Assembly (NCBI RefSeq): GCF_000003605.2
Contig: NW_003106819.1
Coordinates: forward strand, 1 to 39,257
Direction of reading: 5' to 3'
Length of the DNA: 39,257 bases
DNA from: Saccoglossus kowalevskii
Taxonomy: Eukaryota; Hemichordata; Enteropneusta; Harrimaniidae
Part shown: positions 25,686-37,185 of the stretch, one piece after another
How positions within the stretch are numbered: position 1 is the first letter of the stretch
How the letters are laid out: each line of letters begins with the position of its first letter
Translations under genes and position numbers: made by a program
The notes under the pieces: generated by a model
The model's input: the letters and a program-made list of their open reading frames with translations, nothing else
What the model was told of the DNA's origin: nothing
Database searches by the model: none

Positions 25686-26460
25686 CACATATTCCAAACA
25701 GCTAATCCATCTCTGCCTGCACACAGCCAAGACAGCTAATCCATCTCTGCTAGCACACAGTCAAGACAGCTAATCCATCTCTGCCTGCACACATAGCATA
25801 GTCCAGACATCTAATCCATCTCTGCCGGCACACAGTTCAAACAGCTAATCCATCTCTGACTGCACACATAGTCCAGACAGCTAATCCATCTCTGCCAGCA
25901 CACAGTCCAGACAGCTAATCCATCTCTGCCAGCACACAGTCCAGACAGCTAAACCATCTCTGCCGGCACACAGTCCAGACAGCTAATCCATCTCTGTCTG
26001 CACACATAGTCCAGACAGCTAATCCATCTCTGACTGTATACATAGTCCAGACAGCTAATCCATCTCTGCCTGCACACAGTACAACCAGCTAATCCATCTC
26101 TGACTGCTCACATAGTCCAAACAGCTAATCCATCTCTGCCTGCACACAGTCCAGACAGCTAATCCATCTCTGCCAGCACACAGTCCAGACAGCTAATCCA
26201 TCTCTGCCCACACACAGTCCAGACAGCTAATCCATCTCTGCCCACACATAGTTAAGACAGCTAATCCATCTCTGCCAGCACTCAGTCCAGACAGCTAATC
26301 CATCTCTGCCAGCACACAGTCCAGACAGCTAATCCATTTCTGCAGGCACACAGTCCAGACAGCTAATCCATTTCTGCGGGCACACAGTCCAGACAGCTAA
26401 TCCATCTCTGCCTGCACACAGTACAGGCAGCTAATCCATCTCTGCCTGCACACAGTCAAA
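25686..26460. repeat. K and E-type string, copy of 5,651 onward
   Basis: CACATATTCC (25,686) and GTATACATAG (26,036) lie at offset 20,035 from 5,651 and 6,001. After the GTTAAG monomer near 26,250 the copy skips about ten monomers relative to the E block and resumes at CCAGCACTCAG, TGCAGGC and TGCGGGC. This is a clean internal deletion of about 340 bp. Confidence 0.8.
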
Positions 26461-27670
26461 CAGCTAATCCATCTCTGCCAGCACACAGTCAAGAGCGCTA
26501 ATCCATCTCTGCCTGCACACACAGTCCAGACAGCTAATCCATCTCTGCCTGCACACACAGTACAGACAGCTAATCCATCTCTGCCAGCACACAGTCAAGA
26601 CAGCTAATCCATCTCTGCCAGTACACAGTCAAGACAGCTAATCGATCTCTGCCTGCACACAGTCCAGACAGCTAATACATCTCTGCCTACACACAGTCCA
26701 GACAGCTAATCCATTTCTGCCTGCACACAGTCCAGACAGCTAATCCATTTCTGCAGGCACACAGTCCAGACAGCTAATCTATCTCTGCCAGCACACAGTC
26801 AAGACAGCTAATCCATCTCTGCCAGCACACAGTCAAGACAGCTAATCGATCTCTGCCTGCACACAGTCCAGACAGCTAAGCCATCTCTGCCTGCACACAG
26901 TCCAGACAGCTAATCCATTTCTGCAGGCACACAGTCCAGACAGCTAATCCATTTCTGCGGGCACACAGTCCAGACAGCTAATCCATTTCTGCCTGCACAC
27001 AGTCCAGATAGCTAATCCATCTCTGCCTGCACACAGTCAAGACAGCTAATCCATCTCTGCCAGCACACAGTCAAGACAGCTAATCGATCTCTGCCTGCAC
27101 ACAGTCCAGACAGCTAATCCATCTCTGACTGCACACATAATCCAGACAGCTAATCCATCTCTGCCTGCACACACAGTACAGACAGCTAATCCATCTCTGC
27201 CAGCACACAGTCAAGACAGCTAATCCATCTCTGCCAGCACACAGTCAAGACAGCTAATCCATCTCTGCCTGCACACAGTCAAACAGCTAATCCATCTCTG
27301 CCAGCACACAGTCAAGAGCGCTAATCCATCTCTGCCTGCACACACAGTCCAGACAGCTAATCCATCTCTGCCTGCACACACAGTACAGACAGCTAATCCA
27401 TCTCTGCCAGCACACAGTCAAGACAGCTAATCCATCTCTGCCAGTACACAGTCAAGACAGCTAATCGATCTCTGCCTGCACACAGTCCAGACAGCTAATA
27501 CATCTCTCCCTGCACACAGTCCAGACAGCTAATCCATTTCTGCCTGCACACAGTCCAGACAGCTAATCCATTTCTGCAGGCACACAGTCCAGACAGCTAA
27601 TCTATCTCCGCCAGCACACAGTCAAGACAGCTAATCCATCTCTGCCAGCACACAGTCAAGACAGCTAATC
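26460..27670. repeat. F-type string, two successive passes
   Basis: The string GTCAAACAGC, GAGCGCT, CACACACAG, CCAGTACACAG, AATCGATC, AATACATC, AATCTATC, AAGCC is read once to about 26,890 and again from about 26,990, where it pairs with 10,060-10,750 at offset 16,921. CATAATCC near 27,133 and the AATCGATC whose G is at 27,671 mark the second pass. Rare variants are CATCTCTCCC near 27,505 and ATCTCCGCC near 27,605. Confidence 0.78.
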
Positions 27671-27870
27671 GATCTCTGCCTGCACACAGTCCTGACAGCT
27701 AAGCCATCTCTGCCTGCACACAGTCCAGACAGCTAAGCCATCTCTGCCTGCACACAGTCCAGACAGCTAATCCATTCTGCAGGCACACAGTCCAGACAGT
27801 TAATCTATCTTGCCAGCACACAGTCAAGACAGTAATCCATCTTGCCAGCACACAGTCAAGACAGTAATCG
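27671..27870. repeat. Degraded minisatellite patch 2 in a local duplication
   Basis: A section from one AATCGATC to the next (G at 27,671 and 27,870) is an additional pass of about five monomers compared with the paralogue near 10,750. Its right half (27,771-27,870) has single-base losses in successive monomers: CCATTCTGC, ATCTTGCC twice, and AGTAATC twice. AGTCCTGACAGC near 27,690 is also private. The error style matches patch 1. Confidence 0.85.
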
Positions 27871-30020
27871 ATCTCTGCCTGCACACAGTCCAGACAGCTA
27901 AGCCATCTCTGCCTGCACACAGTCCAGACAGCTAATCCATTTCTGCAGGCACACAGTCCAGACAGCTAATCCATCTCTGTCTGCACACAGTACAGACAGC
28001 TAATCCATTTCTGCCTGCACACAGTCAAACAGCTAATCCATCTCTGCCAGCACACAGTCAAGAGCGCTAATCCATCTCTGCCAGCACACAGTCCAGACAG
28101 CTGATCCATCTCTGCCGGCACACAGTCAAGACAGCTAATCCATCTCTGCCTGCACACAGTCAGTCAAGACAGCTAATCCATCTCTGCCCACACACAGTCA
28201 AGACAGCTAAGCCATCTCTGCCTGCACACAGTCCAAACAGCTAATCCATTTCTGCCTGCACACAGTCCAGATAGCTAATCCATCTCTGCCCATGCACAGT
28301 CAAGACAGCTAAGCCATCTCTGCCTGCACATATTCCAAACAGCTAATCCATCTCTGCCTGCACACAGCCAAGACAGCTAATCCATCTCTGCTAGCACACA
28401 GTCAAGACAGCTAATCCATCTCTGCCTGCACACATAGCATAGTCCAGACATCTAATCCATCTCTGCCGGCACACAGTTCAAACAGCTAATCCATCTCTGA
28501 CTGCACACATAGTCCAGACAGCTAATCCATCTCTGCCAGCACACAGTCCAGACAGCTAATCCATCTCTGCCAGCACACAGTCCAGACAGCTAAACCATCT
28601 CTGCCGGCACACAGTCCAGACAGCTAATCCATCTCTGTCTGCACACATAGTCCAGACAGCTAATCCATCTCTGACTGCACACATAGTCCAGACAGCTAAT
28701 CCATCTCTGCCTGCACACAGTACAACCAGCTAATCCATCTCTGACTGCTCACATAGTCCAGACAGCTAATCCATCTCTGCCTGCACACAGTCCAGACAGC
28801 TAATCCATCTCTGCCAGCACACAGTCCAGACAGCTAATCCATCTCTGCCCACACACAGTCCAGACAGCTAATCCATCTCTGCCCACACATAGTTAAGACA
28901 GCTAGTCCATCTCTGCCAGCACAAAGTCAAGAGCGCTAATCCATCTCTGGCAGCACACAGTCCAGACAGCTAATCCATTTCTGCAGGCACACAGTCCAGA
29001 CAGCTAATCCATCTCTGCCTGCACACAGTCCAGACAGCTAATCCATCTCTGCCTGCATATAGTACAGGCAGCTAATCCATCTCTGCCTGCACACAGTCAA
29101 ACAGCTAATCCATCTCTGCCTGCACAAAGTCAAGAGCGCTAATCCATCTCTGCCAGCACACAGTCAAGACAGCTAATCCATCTCTGCCTGCACACAGTCA
29201 AGACAGCTAATCCATCTCTGCCCACACACAGTCAAGACAGCTAAGCCATCTCTGCCTGCACACAGTCCAAACAGCTAATCCATTTCTGCCTGCACACAGT
29301 CCAGATAGCTAATCCATCTCTGCCCACGCACAGATAAGCCATCTCTGCCTGCACACAGTCAAGACAGCTAATCCATCTCTGCCTGCACACAGTCAAGACA
29401 GCTAATCCATCTCTGCCTGCACACAGTCCAGATAGCTAATCCATCTCTGCCCACACACATAGCATCTCTGCCTGCACACAGTCCAAACAGCTAATCCATT
29501 TCTGCCTGCACACACAGTCCAGACAGCTAATCCATCTCTGCCTGCACACACAGTACAGACAGCTAGTCCATCTCTGCCAGCACACAGTCAAGACAGCTAA
29601 TCCATCTCTGCCAGTACACAGTCAAGACAGCTAATCGATCTCTGCTAGCACACAGTCAAGACAGCTAATCCATCTCTGCCTGCACACAGTCCAGACAGCT
29701 AATCCATTTCTGCCTGCACACAGTCCAGACAGCTAATCCATTTCTGCAGGCACACAGTCCAGACAGCTAATCTATCTCTGCCAGCACACAGTCAAGACAG
29801 CTAATCGATCTCTGCCTGCACACAGTCCAGACAGCTAAGCCATCTCTGCCTGCACACAGTCCAGACAGCTAAGCCATCTCTGCCTGCACACAGTCCAGAC
29901 AGCTAATCCATTTCTGCAGGCACACAGTCCAGACAGCTAATCCATCTCTGTCTGCACACAGTACAGACAGCTAATCCATCTCTGCCTGCACACAGTCAAA
30001 CAGCTAATCCATCTCTGCCA
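27871..30020. repeat. Block F2, copy of about 10,750-13,040
   Basis: Offset 17,090 holds from about 27,970 to 29,440. A 4-bp duplication (CAGTCAGTCAAG) lies near 28,158. Near 29,458 CCCACACACATAGC runs directly into ATCTCTGCC, because about three monomers present near 12,370-12,470 are missing here. After that the offset is about 16,988 to the next M string near 29,945. Confidence 0.87.
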
Positions 30021-32355
30021 GCACACAGTCAAGAGCGCTAATCCATCTCTGCCAGCACACAGTCCAGACAGCTGATCCATCTCTGCCAGCACACAGTCAA
30101 GACAGCTAATCCATCTCTGCCTGCACACAGTCAAGACAGCTAATCCATCTCTGCCCACACACAGTCAAGACAGCTAAGCCATCTTTGCCTGCACACAGTC
30201 CAAACAGCTAATCCATTTCTGCCTGCACACAGTCCAGATAGCTAATCCATCTCTGCCCACGCACAGTCAAGACAGCTAAGCCATCTCTGCCTGCACATAG
30301 TACAGGCAGCTAATCCATCTCTGCCTGCACACAGTCAAACAGCTAATCCATCTCTGCCAGCACAAAGTCAAGAGCGCTAATCCATCTCTGCCAGCACACA
30401 GTCAAGACAGCTAATCCATCTCTGCCTGCACACAGTCAAGACAGCTAATCCATCTCTGCCCACACACAGTCAAGACAGCTAAGCCATCTCTGCCTGCACA
30501 CAGTCCAAACAGCTAATCCATTTCTGCCTGCACACAGTCCAGATAGCTAATCCATCTCTGCCCACGCACAGATAAGCCATCTCTGCCTGCACACAGTCAA
30601 GACAGCTAATCCATCTCTGCCTGCACACAGTCAAGACAGCTAATCCATCTCTGCCTGCACACAGTCCAGATAGCTAATCCATCTCTGCCCACCACACAGT
30701 CAAGACAGCTAATCCATCTCTGCCTGACACAGTCCAGACAGCTAATCCATCTCTGCCTGACACAGTCCAGACAGCTAATCCATCTCTGCCTGCACACATA
30801 GCATAGTCCAGACATCTAATCCATCTCTGTCGGCACACAGTTCAAACAGCTAATCCATCTCTGACTGCACACATAGTCCAGACAGCTAATCCATCTCTGC
30901 CAGCACAAAGTCCAGACAGCTAATTCATCTCTGCCAGCACACAGTCCAGACAGCTAATCCATCTCTGCCTGCACACATAGTCCAGACAGCTAATCCATCT
31001 CTGACTGCACACATAGTCCAGACAGCTAATCCATCTCTGCCTGCACACAGTACAACCAGCTAATCCATCTCTGACTGCACACATAGTCCAGACAGCTAAT
31101 CCATCTCTGCCTGCACACAGTCCAGACAGCTAATCCATCTCTGCCAGCACACAGTCCAGACAGCTAATCCATCTCTGCCCACACACAGTCCAGACAGCTA
31201 ATCCATCTCTGCCCACACATAGTTAAGACAGCTAATCCATCTCTGCCAGCACTCAGTCCAGACAGCTAATCCATTTCTGCCTGCACACAGTCCAGATAGC
31301 TAATCCATCTCTGCCTGCACACAGTCAAGACAGCTAATCCATCTCTGCCAGCACACAGTCAAGACAGCTAATCGATCTCTGCCTGCACACAGTCCAGACA
31401 GCTAATCCATCTCTGACTGCACACATAATCCAGACAGCTAATCCATCTCTGCCTGCACACACAGTACAGACAGCTTATCCATCTCTGCCAGCACACAGTC
31501 AAGACAGCTAATCCATCTCTGCCAGCACACAGTCAAGACAGCTAATCCATCTCTGCCTGCACACAGTCAAACAGCTAATCCATCTCTGCCAGCACACAGT
31601 CAAGAGCGCTAATCCATCTCTGCCTGCACACACAGTCCAGACAGCTAATCCATCTCTGCCTGCACACACAGTACAGACAGCTAATCCATCTCTGCCAGCA
31701 CACAGTCAAGACAGCTAATCCATCTCTGCCAGTACACAGTCAAGACAGCTAATCGATCTCTGTCTGCACACAGTACAGACAGCTAATCCATCTCTGCCTG
31801 CACACAGTCAAACAGCTAATCCATCTCTGCCTGCACACAGTCCAGACAGCTAATACATCTCTGCCTGCACACAGTCCAGACAGCTAATCCATTTCTGCCT
31901 GCACACAGTCCAGACAGCTAATCCATTTCTGCAGGCACACAGTCCAGACAGCTAATCTATCTCTGCCAGCACACAGTCAAGACAGCTAATCCATCTCTGC
32001 CAGCACACAGTCAAGACAGCTAATCGATCTCTGCCTGCACACAGTCCAGACAGCTAAGCCATCTCTGCCTGCACACAGTCCAGACAGCTAAGCCATCTCT
32101 GCCTGCACACAGTCCAGACAGCTAATCCATTTCTGCAGGCACACAGTCCAGACAGCTAATCCATCTCTGTCTGCACACAGTACAGACAGCTAATCCATCT
32201 CTGCCTGCACACAGTCAAACAGCTAATCCATCTCTGCCAGCACACAGTCAAGAGCGCTAATCCATCTCTGCCAGCACACAGTCCAGACAGCTGATCCATC
32301 TCTGCCGGCACACAGTCAAGACAGCTAATCCATCTCTGCCTGCACACAGTCAAGA
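30020..32355. repeat. Block H1, paralogous to about 34,970-37,140
   Basis: CACGCACAGATAAGCC (30,563/35,241) gives offset 4,678. After a one-base gain in CCCACCACACAG at about 30,690 the offset becomes 4,677, seen at the rare AATTCATC (30,924/35,601). The D string, CATAATCC, CCAGTACACAG and AATCGATCTCTGTCTGC follow in the same order. The second copy has four more monomers near 36,600. Other private variants are CTGTCGGC near 30,829 and AGCTTATCC near 31,475. Confidence 0.85.
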
Positions 32356-35340
32356 CAGCTAAGCCATCTCTGCCTGCACACAGTCCAAACAGCTAATCCA
32401 TTTCTGCCTGCACACAGTCCAGATAGCTAATCCATCTCTGCCCACGCACAGTCAAGACAGCTAAGCCATCTCTGCCTGCACATATTCCAAACAGCTAATC
32501 CATCTCTGCCTGCACACAGCCAAGACAGCTAATCCATCTCTGCTAGCACACAGTCAAGACAGCTAATCCATCTCTGCCTGCACACATAGCATAGTCCAGA
32601 CATCTAATCCATCTCTGCCGGCACACAGTTCAAACAGCTAATCCATCTCTGACTGCACACATAGTCCAGACAGCTAATCCATCTCTGCCAGCACACAGTC
32701 CAGACAGCTAATCCATCTCTGCCAGCACACAGTCCAGACAGCTAAACCATCTCTGCCGGCACACATTCCAGACAGCTAATCCATCTCTGTCTGCACACAT
32801 AGTCCAGACAGCTAATCCATCTCTGACTGTATACATAGTCCAGACAGCTAATCCATCTCTGCCTGCACACAGTACAACCAGCTAATCCATCTCTGACTGC
32901 TCACATAGTCCAGACAGCTAATCCATCTCTGCCTGCACACAGTCCAGACAGCTAATCCATCTCTGCCAGCACACAGTCCAGACAGCTAATCCATCTCTGC
33001 CCACACACAGTCCAGACAGCTAATCCATCTCTGCCCACACATAGTTAAGACAGCTAGTCCATCTCTGCCAGCACAAAGTCAAGAGCGCTAATCCATCTCT
33101 GCCAGCACACAGTCCAGACAGCTGATCCATCTCTGCCTGACACAGTCAAGACAGCTGATCCATCTCTGCCTGCACACAGTCCAAACAGCTAATCCATCTC
33201 TGCCTACACACAGTACAACCAGCTAATCCATCTCTGACTGCTCACATAGACCAGACAGCTAATCCATCTCTGCCTGCACACAGTCCAGACAGCTAATCCA
33301 TCTCTGCCAGCACACAGTCCAGACAGCTAATCCATCTCTGCCCACACACAGTCCAGACAGCTAATCCATCTCTGCCCACACATAGTTAAGACAGCTAATC
33401 CATCTCTGCCAGCACTCAGTCCAGACAGCTAATCCATCTCTGCCAGCACACAGTCCAGACAGCTAATCCATTTCTGCAGGCACACAGTCCAGACAGCTAA
33501 TCCATTTCTGCGGGCACACAGTCCAGACAGCTAATCCATCTCTGCCTGCACACAGTACAGGCAGCTAATCCATCTCTGCCTGCACACAGTCAAACAGCTA
33601 ATACATCTTTGCCAGCACAAAGTCAAGAGCGCTAATCCATCTCTGCCAGCACACAGTCAAGACAGCTAATCTTTTTCTGCCTGCACACAGTCCAGACAGC
33701 TAATCCATCTCTGCCCACACACAGTCAAGACAGCTAAGCCATCTCTTCCTGCACACACAGTCAAGACAGCTAAGCCATCTCTTCCTGCACACAGTCCAAA
33801 CAGCTAATCCATTTCTGCCTGCACACAGTCCAGACAGCTAATCCATCTCTGCCCACACACAGTCAAGACAGCTAATCCATCTCTGCCCACACATAGTTAA
33901 GACAGCTAATCCATCTCTGCCAGCACAAAGTCAAGAGCGCTAATCCATCTCTGCCAGCACACAGTCCAGACAGCTGATCCATCTCTGCCTCCACACAGTC
34001 AAGACAGCTAATCCATCTCTGCCCACACACAGTCAAGACAGCTAAGCCATCTCTGTCTGCACACAGTCCAAACAGCTAATCCATCTCTGCCTACACACAG
34101 TACAACCAGCTAATCCATCTCTGACTGCTCACATAGTCCAGACAGCTAATCCATCTCTGCCTGCACACAGTCCAGACAGCTAATCCATCTCTGCCCACAC
34201 ACAGTCCAGACAGCTAATCCATCTCTGCCCACACATAGTTAAGACAGCTAATCCATCTCTGCCAGCACTCAGTCCAGACAGCTAATCCATCTCTGGCAGC
34301 ACACAGTCCAGACAGCTAATCCATTTCTGCGGGCACACAGTCCAGACAGCTAATCCATCTCTGCCTGCACACAGTACAGGCAGCTAATCCATCTCTGCCT
34401 GCACACAGTCAAACAGCTAATCCATCTCTGCCAGCACAAAGTCAAGAGCGCTAATGCATCTCTGCCAGCACACAGTCAAGACAGCTAACCCATCTCTGCC
34501 CACACACAGTCAAGACAGCTAAGCCATCTCTGCCTGCACACAGTCCAAACAGCTAATCCATTTCTGCCTGCACACAGTCCAGATAGCTAATCCATCTCTG
34601 CCCACGCACAGATAAGCCATCTCTGCCTGCACACAGTCAAGACAGCTAATCCATCTCTGCCTACACACAGTACAACCAGCTAATCCATCTCTGACTGCTC
34701 ACATAGTCCAGACAGCTAATCCATCTCTGCCTGCACACAGTCCAGACAGCTAATCCATCTCTGCCGGCACACAGTCCAGACAGCTAATCCATCTCTGCCC
34801 ACACACAGTCCAGACAGCTAATCCATCTCTGCCCACACATAGTTAAGACAGCTAATCCATCTCTGCCAGCACTCAGTCCAGACAGCTAATCCATCTCTGG
34901 CAGCACACAGTCCAGACAGCTAATCCATTTCTGCAGGCACACAGTCCAGACAGCTAATCCATTTCTGCGGGCACACAGTCCAGACAGCTAATCCATCTCT
35001 GCCTGCATACAGTACAGGCAGCTAATCCATCTCTGCCTGCACACAGTCAAACAGCTAATCCATCTCTGCCAGCACAAAGTCAAGAGCGCTAATCCATCTC
35101 TGCCAGCACACAGTCAAGACAGCTAATCCATCTCTGCCCACACACAGTCAAGACAGCTAAGCCATCTCTGCCTGCACACAGTCCAAACAGCTAATCCATT
35201 TCTGCCTGCACACAGTCCAGATAGCTAATCCATCTCTGCCCACGCACAGATAAGCCATCTCTGCCTGCACACAGTCAAGACAGCTAATCCATCTCTGCCT
35301 GCACACAGTCAAGACAGCTAATCCATCTCTGCCTGCACAC
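32356..35340. repeat. Long block E3, third copy of the E block
   Basis: CACATATTCC (32,479) and GTATACATAG (32,829) lie 26,828 bp after 5,651 and 6,001. The T5 monomer (33,668) and CACGCACAG (34,603) lie 26,794 after 6,874 and 7,809, and the next CACGCACAG (35,241) 26,726 after 8,515, so three monomers have been lost in two steps. It lacks CTATGAC and CACACATTCC found in E1 and E2 but shares AATGCATC with E1 only. Confidence 0.88.
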
Positions 35341-37185
35341 ATTCCAGATAGCTAATCCATCTCTGCCCACACACAGTCAAGACAGCTAATCCATCTCTGC
35401 CTGACACAGTCCAGACAGCTAATCCATCTCTGCCTGACACAGTCCAGACAGCTAATCCATCTCTGCCTGCACACATAGCATAGTCCAGACATCTAATCCA
35501 TCTCTGCCGGCACACAGTTCAAACAGCTAATCCATCTCTGACTGCACACATAGTCCAGACAGCTAATCCATCTCTGCCAGCACAAAGTCCAGACAGCTAA
35601 TTCATCTCTGCCAGCACACAGTCCAGACAGCTAATCCATCTCTGACTGCACACATAGTCCAGACAGCTAATCCATCTCTGACTGCACACATAGTCCAGAC
35701 AGCTAATCCATCTCTGCCTGCACACAGTACAACCAGCTAATCCATCTCTGACTGCACACATAGTCCAGACAGCTAATCCATCTCTGCCTGCACACAGTCC
35801 AGACAGCTAATCCATCTCTGCCAGCACACAGTCCAGACAGCTAATCTATCTCTGCCCACACACAGTCCAGACAGCTAATCCATCTCTGCCCACACATAGT
35901 TAAGACAGCTAATCCATCTCTGCCAGCACTCAGTCCAGACAGCTAATCCATTTCTGCCTGCACACAGTCCAGATAGCTAATCCATCTCTGCCTGCACACA
36001 GTCAAGACAGCTAATCCATCTCTGCCAGCACACAGTCAAGACAGCTAATCGATCTCTGCCTGCACACAGTCCAGACAGCTAATCCATCTCTGACTGCACA
36101 CATAATCCAGACAGCTAATCCATCTCTGCCTGCACACACAGTACAGACAGCTAATCCATCTCTGCCAGCACACAGTCAAGACAGCTAATCCATCTCTGCC
36201 AGCACACAGTCAAGACAGCTAATCCATCTCTGCCTGCACACAGTCAAACAGCTAATCCATCTCTGCCAGCACACAGTCAAGAGCGCTAATCCATCTCTGC
36301 CTGCACACACAGTCCAGACAGCTAATCCATCTCTGCCTGCACACACAGTACAGACAGCTAATCCATCTCTGCCAGCACACAGTCAAGACAGCTAATCCAT
36401 CTCTGCCAGTACACAGTCAAGACAGCTAATCGATCTCTGTCTGCACACAGTACAGACAGCTAATCCATCTCTGCCTGCACACAGTCAAACAGCTAATCCA
36501 TCTCTGCCTGCACACAGTCCAGACAGCTAATCCATTTCTGCCTGCACACAGTCCAGACAGCTAATCCATTTCTGCAGGCACACAGTCCAGACAGCTAATC
36601 TATCTCTGCCAGCACACAGTCCAGACAGCTAATCCATTTCTGCAGGCACACAGTCCAGACAGCTAATACATCTCTGCCTGCACACAGTCCAGACAGCTAA
36701 TCCATTTCTGCCTGCACACAGTCCAGACAGCTAATCCATTTCTGCAGGCACACAGTCCAGACAGCTAATCTATCTCTGCCAGCACACAGTCAAGACAGCT
36801 AATCCATCTCTGCCAGCACACAGTCAAGACAGCTAATCGATCTCTGCCTGCACACAGTCCAGACAGCTAAGCCATCTCTGCCTGCACACAGTCCAGACAG
36901 CTAAGCCATCTCTGCCTGCACACAGTCCAGACAGCTAATCCATTTCTGCAGGCACACAGTCCAGACAGCTAATCCATCTCTGTCTGCACACAGTACAGAC
37001 AGCTAATCCATCTCTGCCTGCACACAGTCAAACAGCTAATCCATCTCTGCCAGCACACAGTCAAGAGCGCTAATCCATCTCTGCCAGCACACAGTCCAGA
37101 CAGCTGATCCATCTCTGCCGGCACACAGTCAAGACAGCTAATCCATCTCTGCCCACACACAGTCAAGACAGCTAAGCCATCTCTG
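35341..37185. repeat. Block H2 with D, F and M strings
   Basis: Pairs with 30,670-32,350. It opens with CACACATTCCAGATAGC, then two CCTGACACAG monomers, CATAGCATAG, AATTCATC (35,601), CATAATCC and AATCGATCTCTGTCTGC. The AATCTATC string is read twice near 36,600 and 36,770, which accounts for the four additional monomers. The M string ends near 37,170 and joins directly to AGTACAACC near 37,198, skipping the K string. Confidence 0.82.

Noticed and set aside
28150-28170. CAGTCAGTCAAG as a functional site
   Set aside because: It is a simple 4-bp duplication within one monomer, seen once.
1255-37166. Many minus-strand open frames of 60-107 codons with repeated RQRWISCLDCV-like peptides
   Set aside because: The 34-bp period is one more than a multiple of 3, so each frame cycles through three monomer phases and meets the TAG in GGATTAG every third unit. 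Frames end there (EMD-stop) unless a variant such as CAGCTGATCC turns TAG into CAG. Most begin at GTG or ATG inside the repeat, and the longest exists only because of indels in the degraded patch. No domain or codon pattern of a gene is present.
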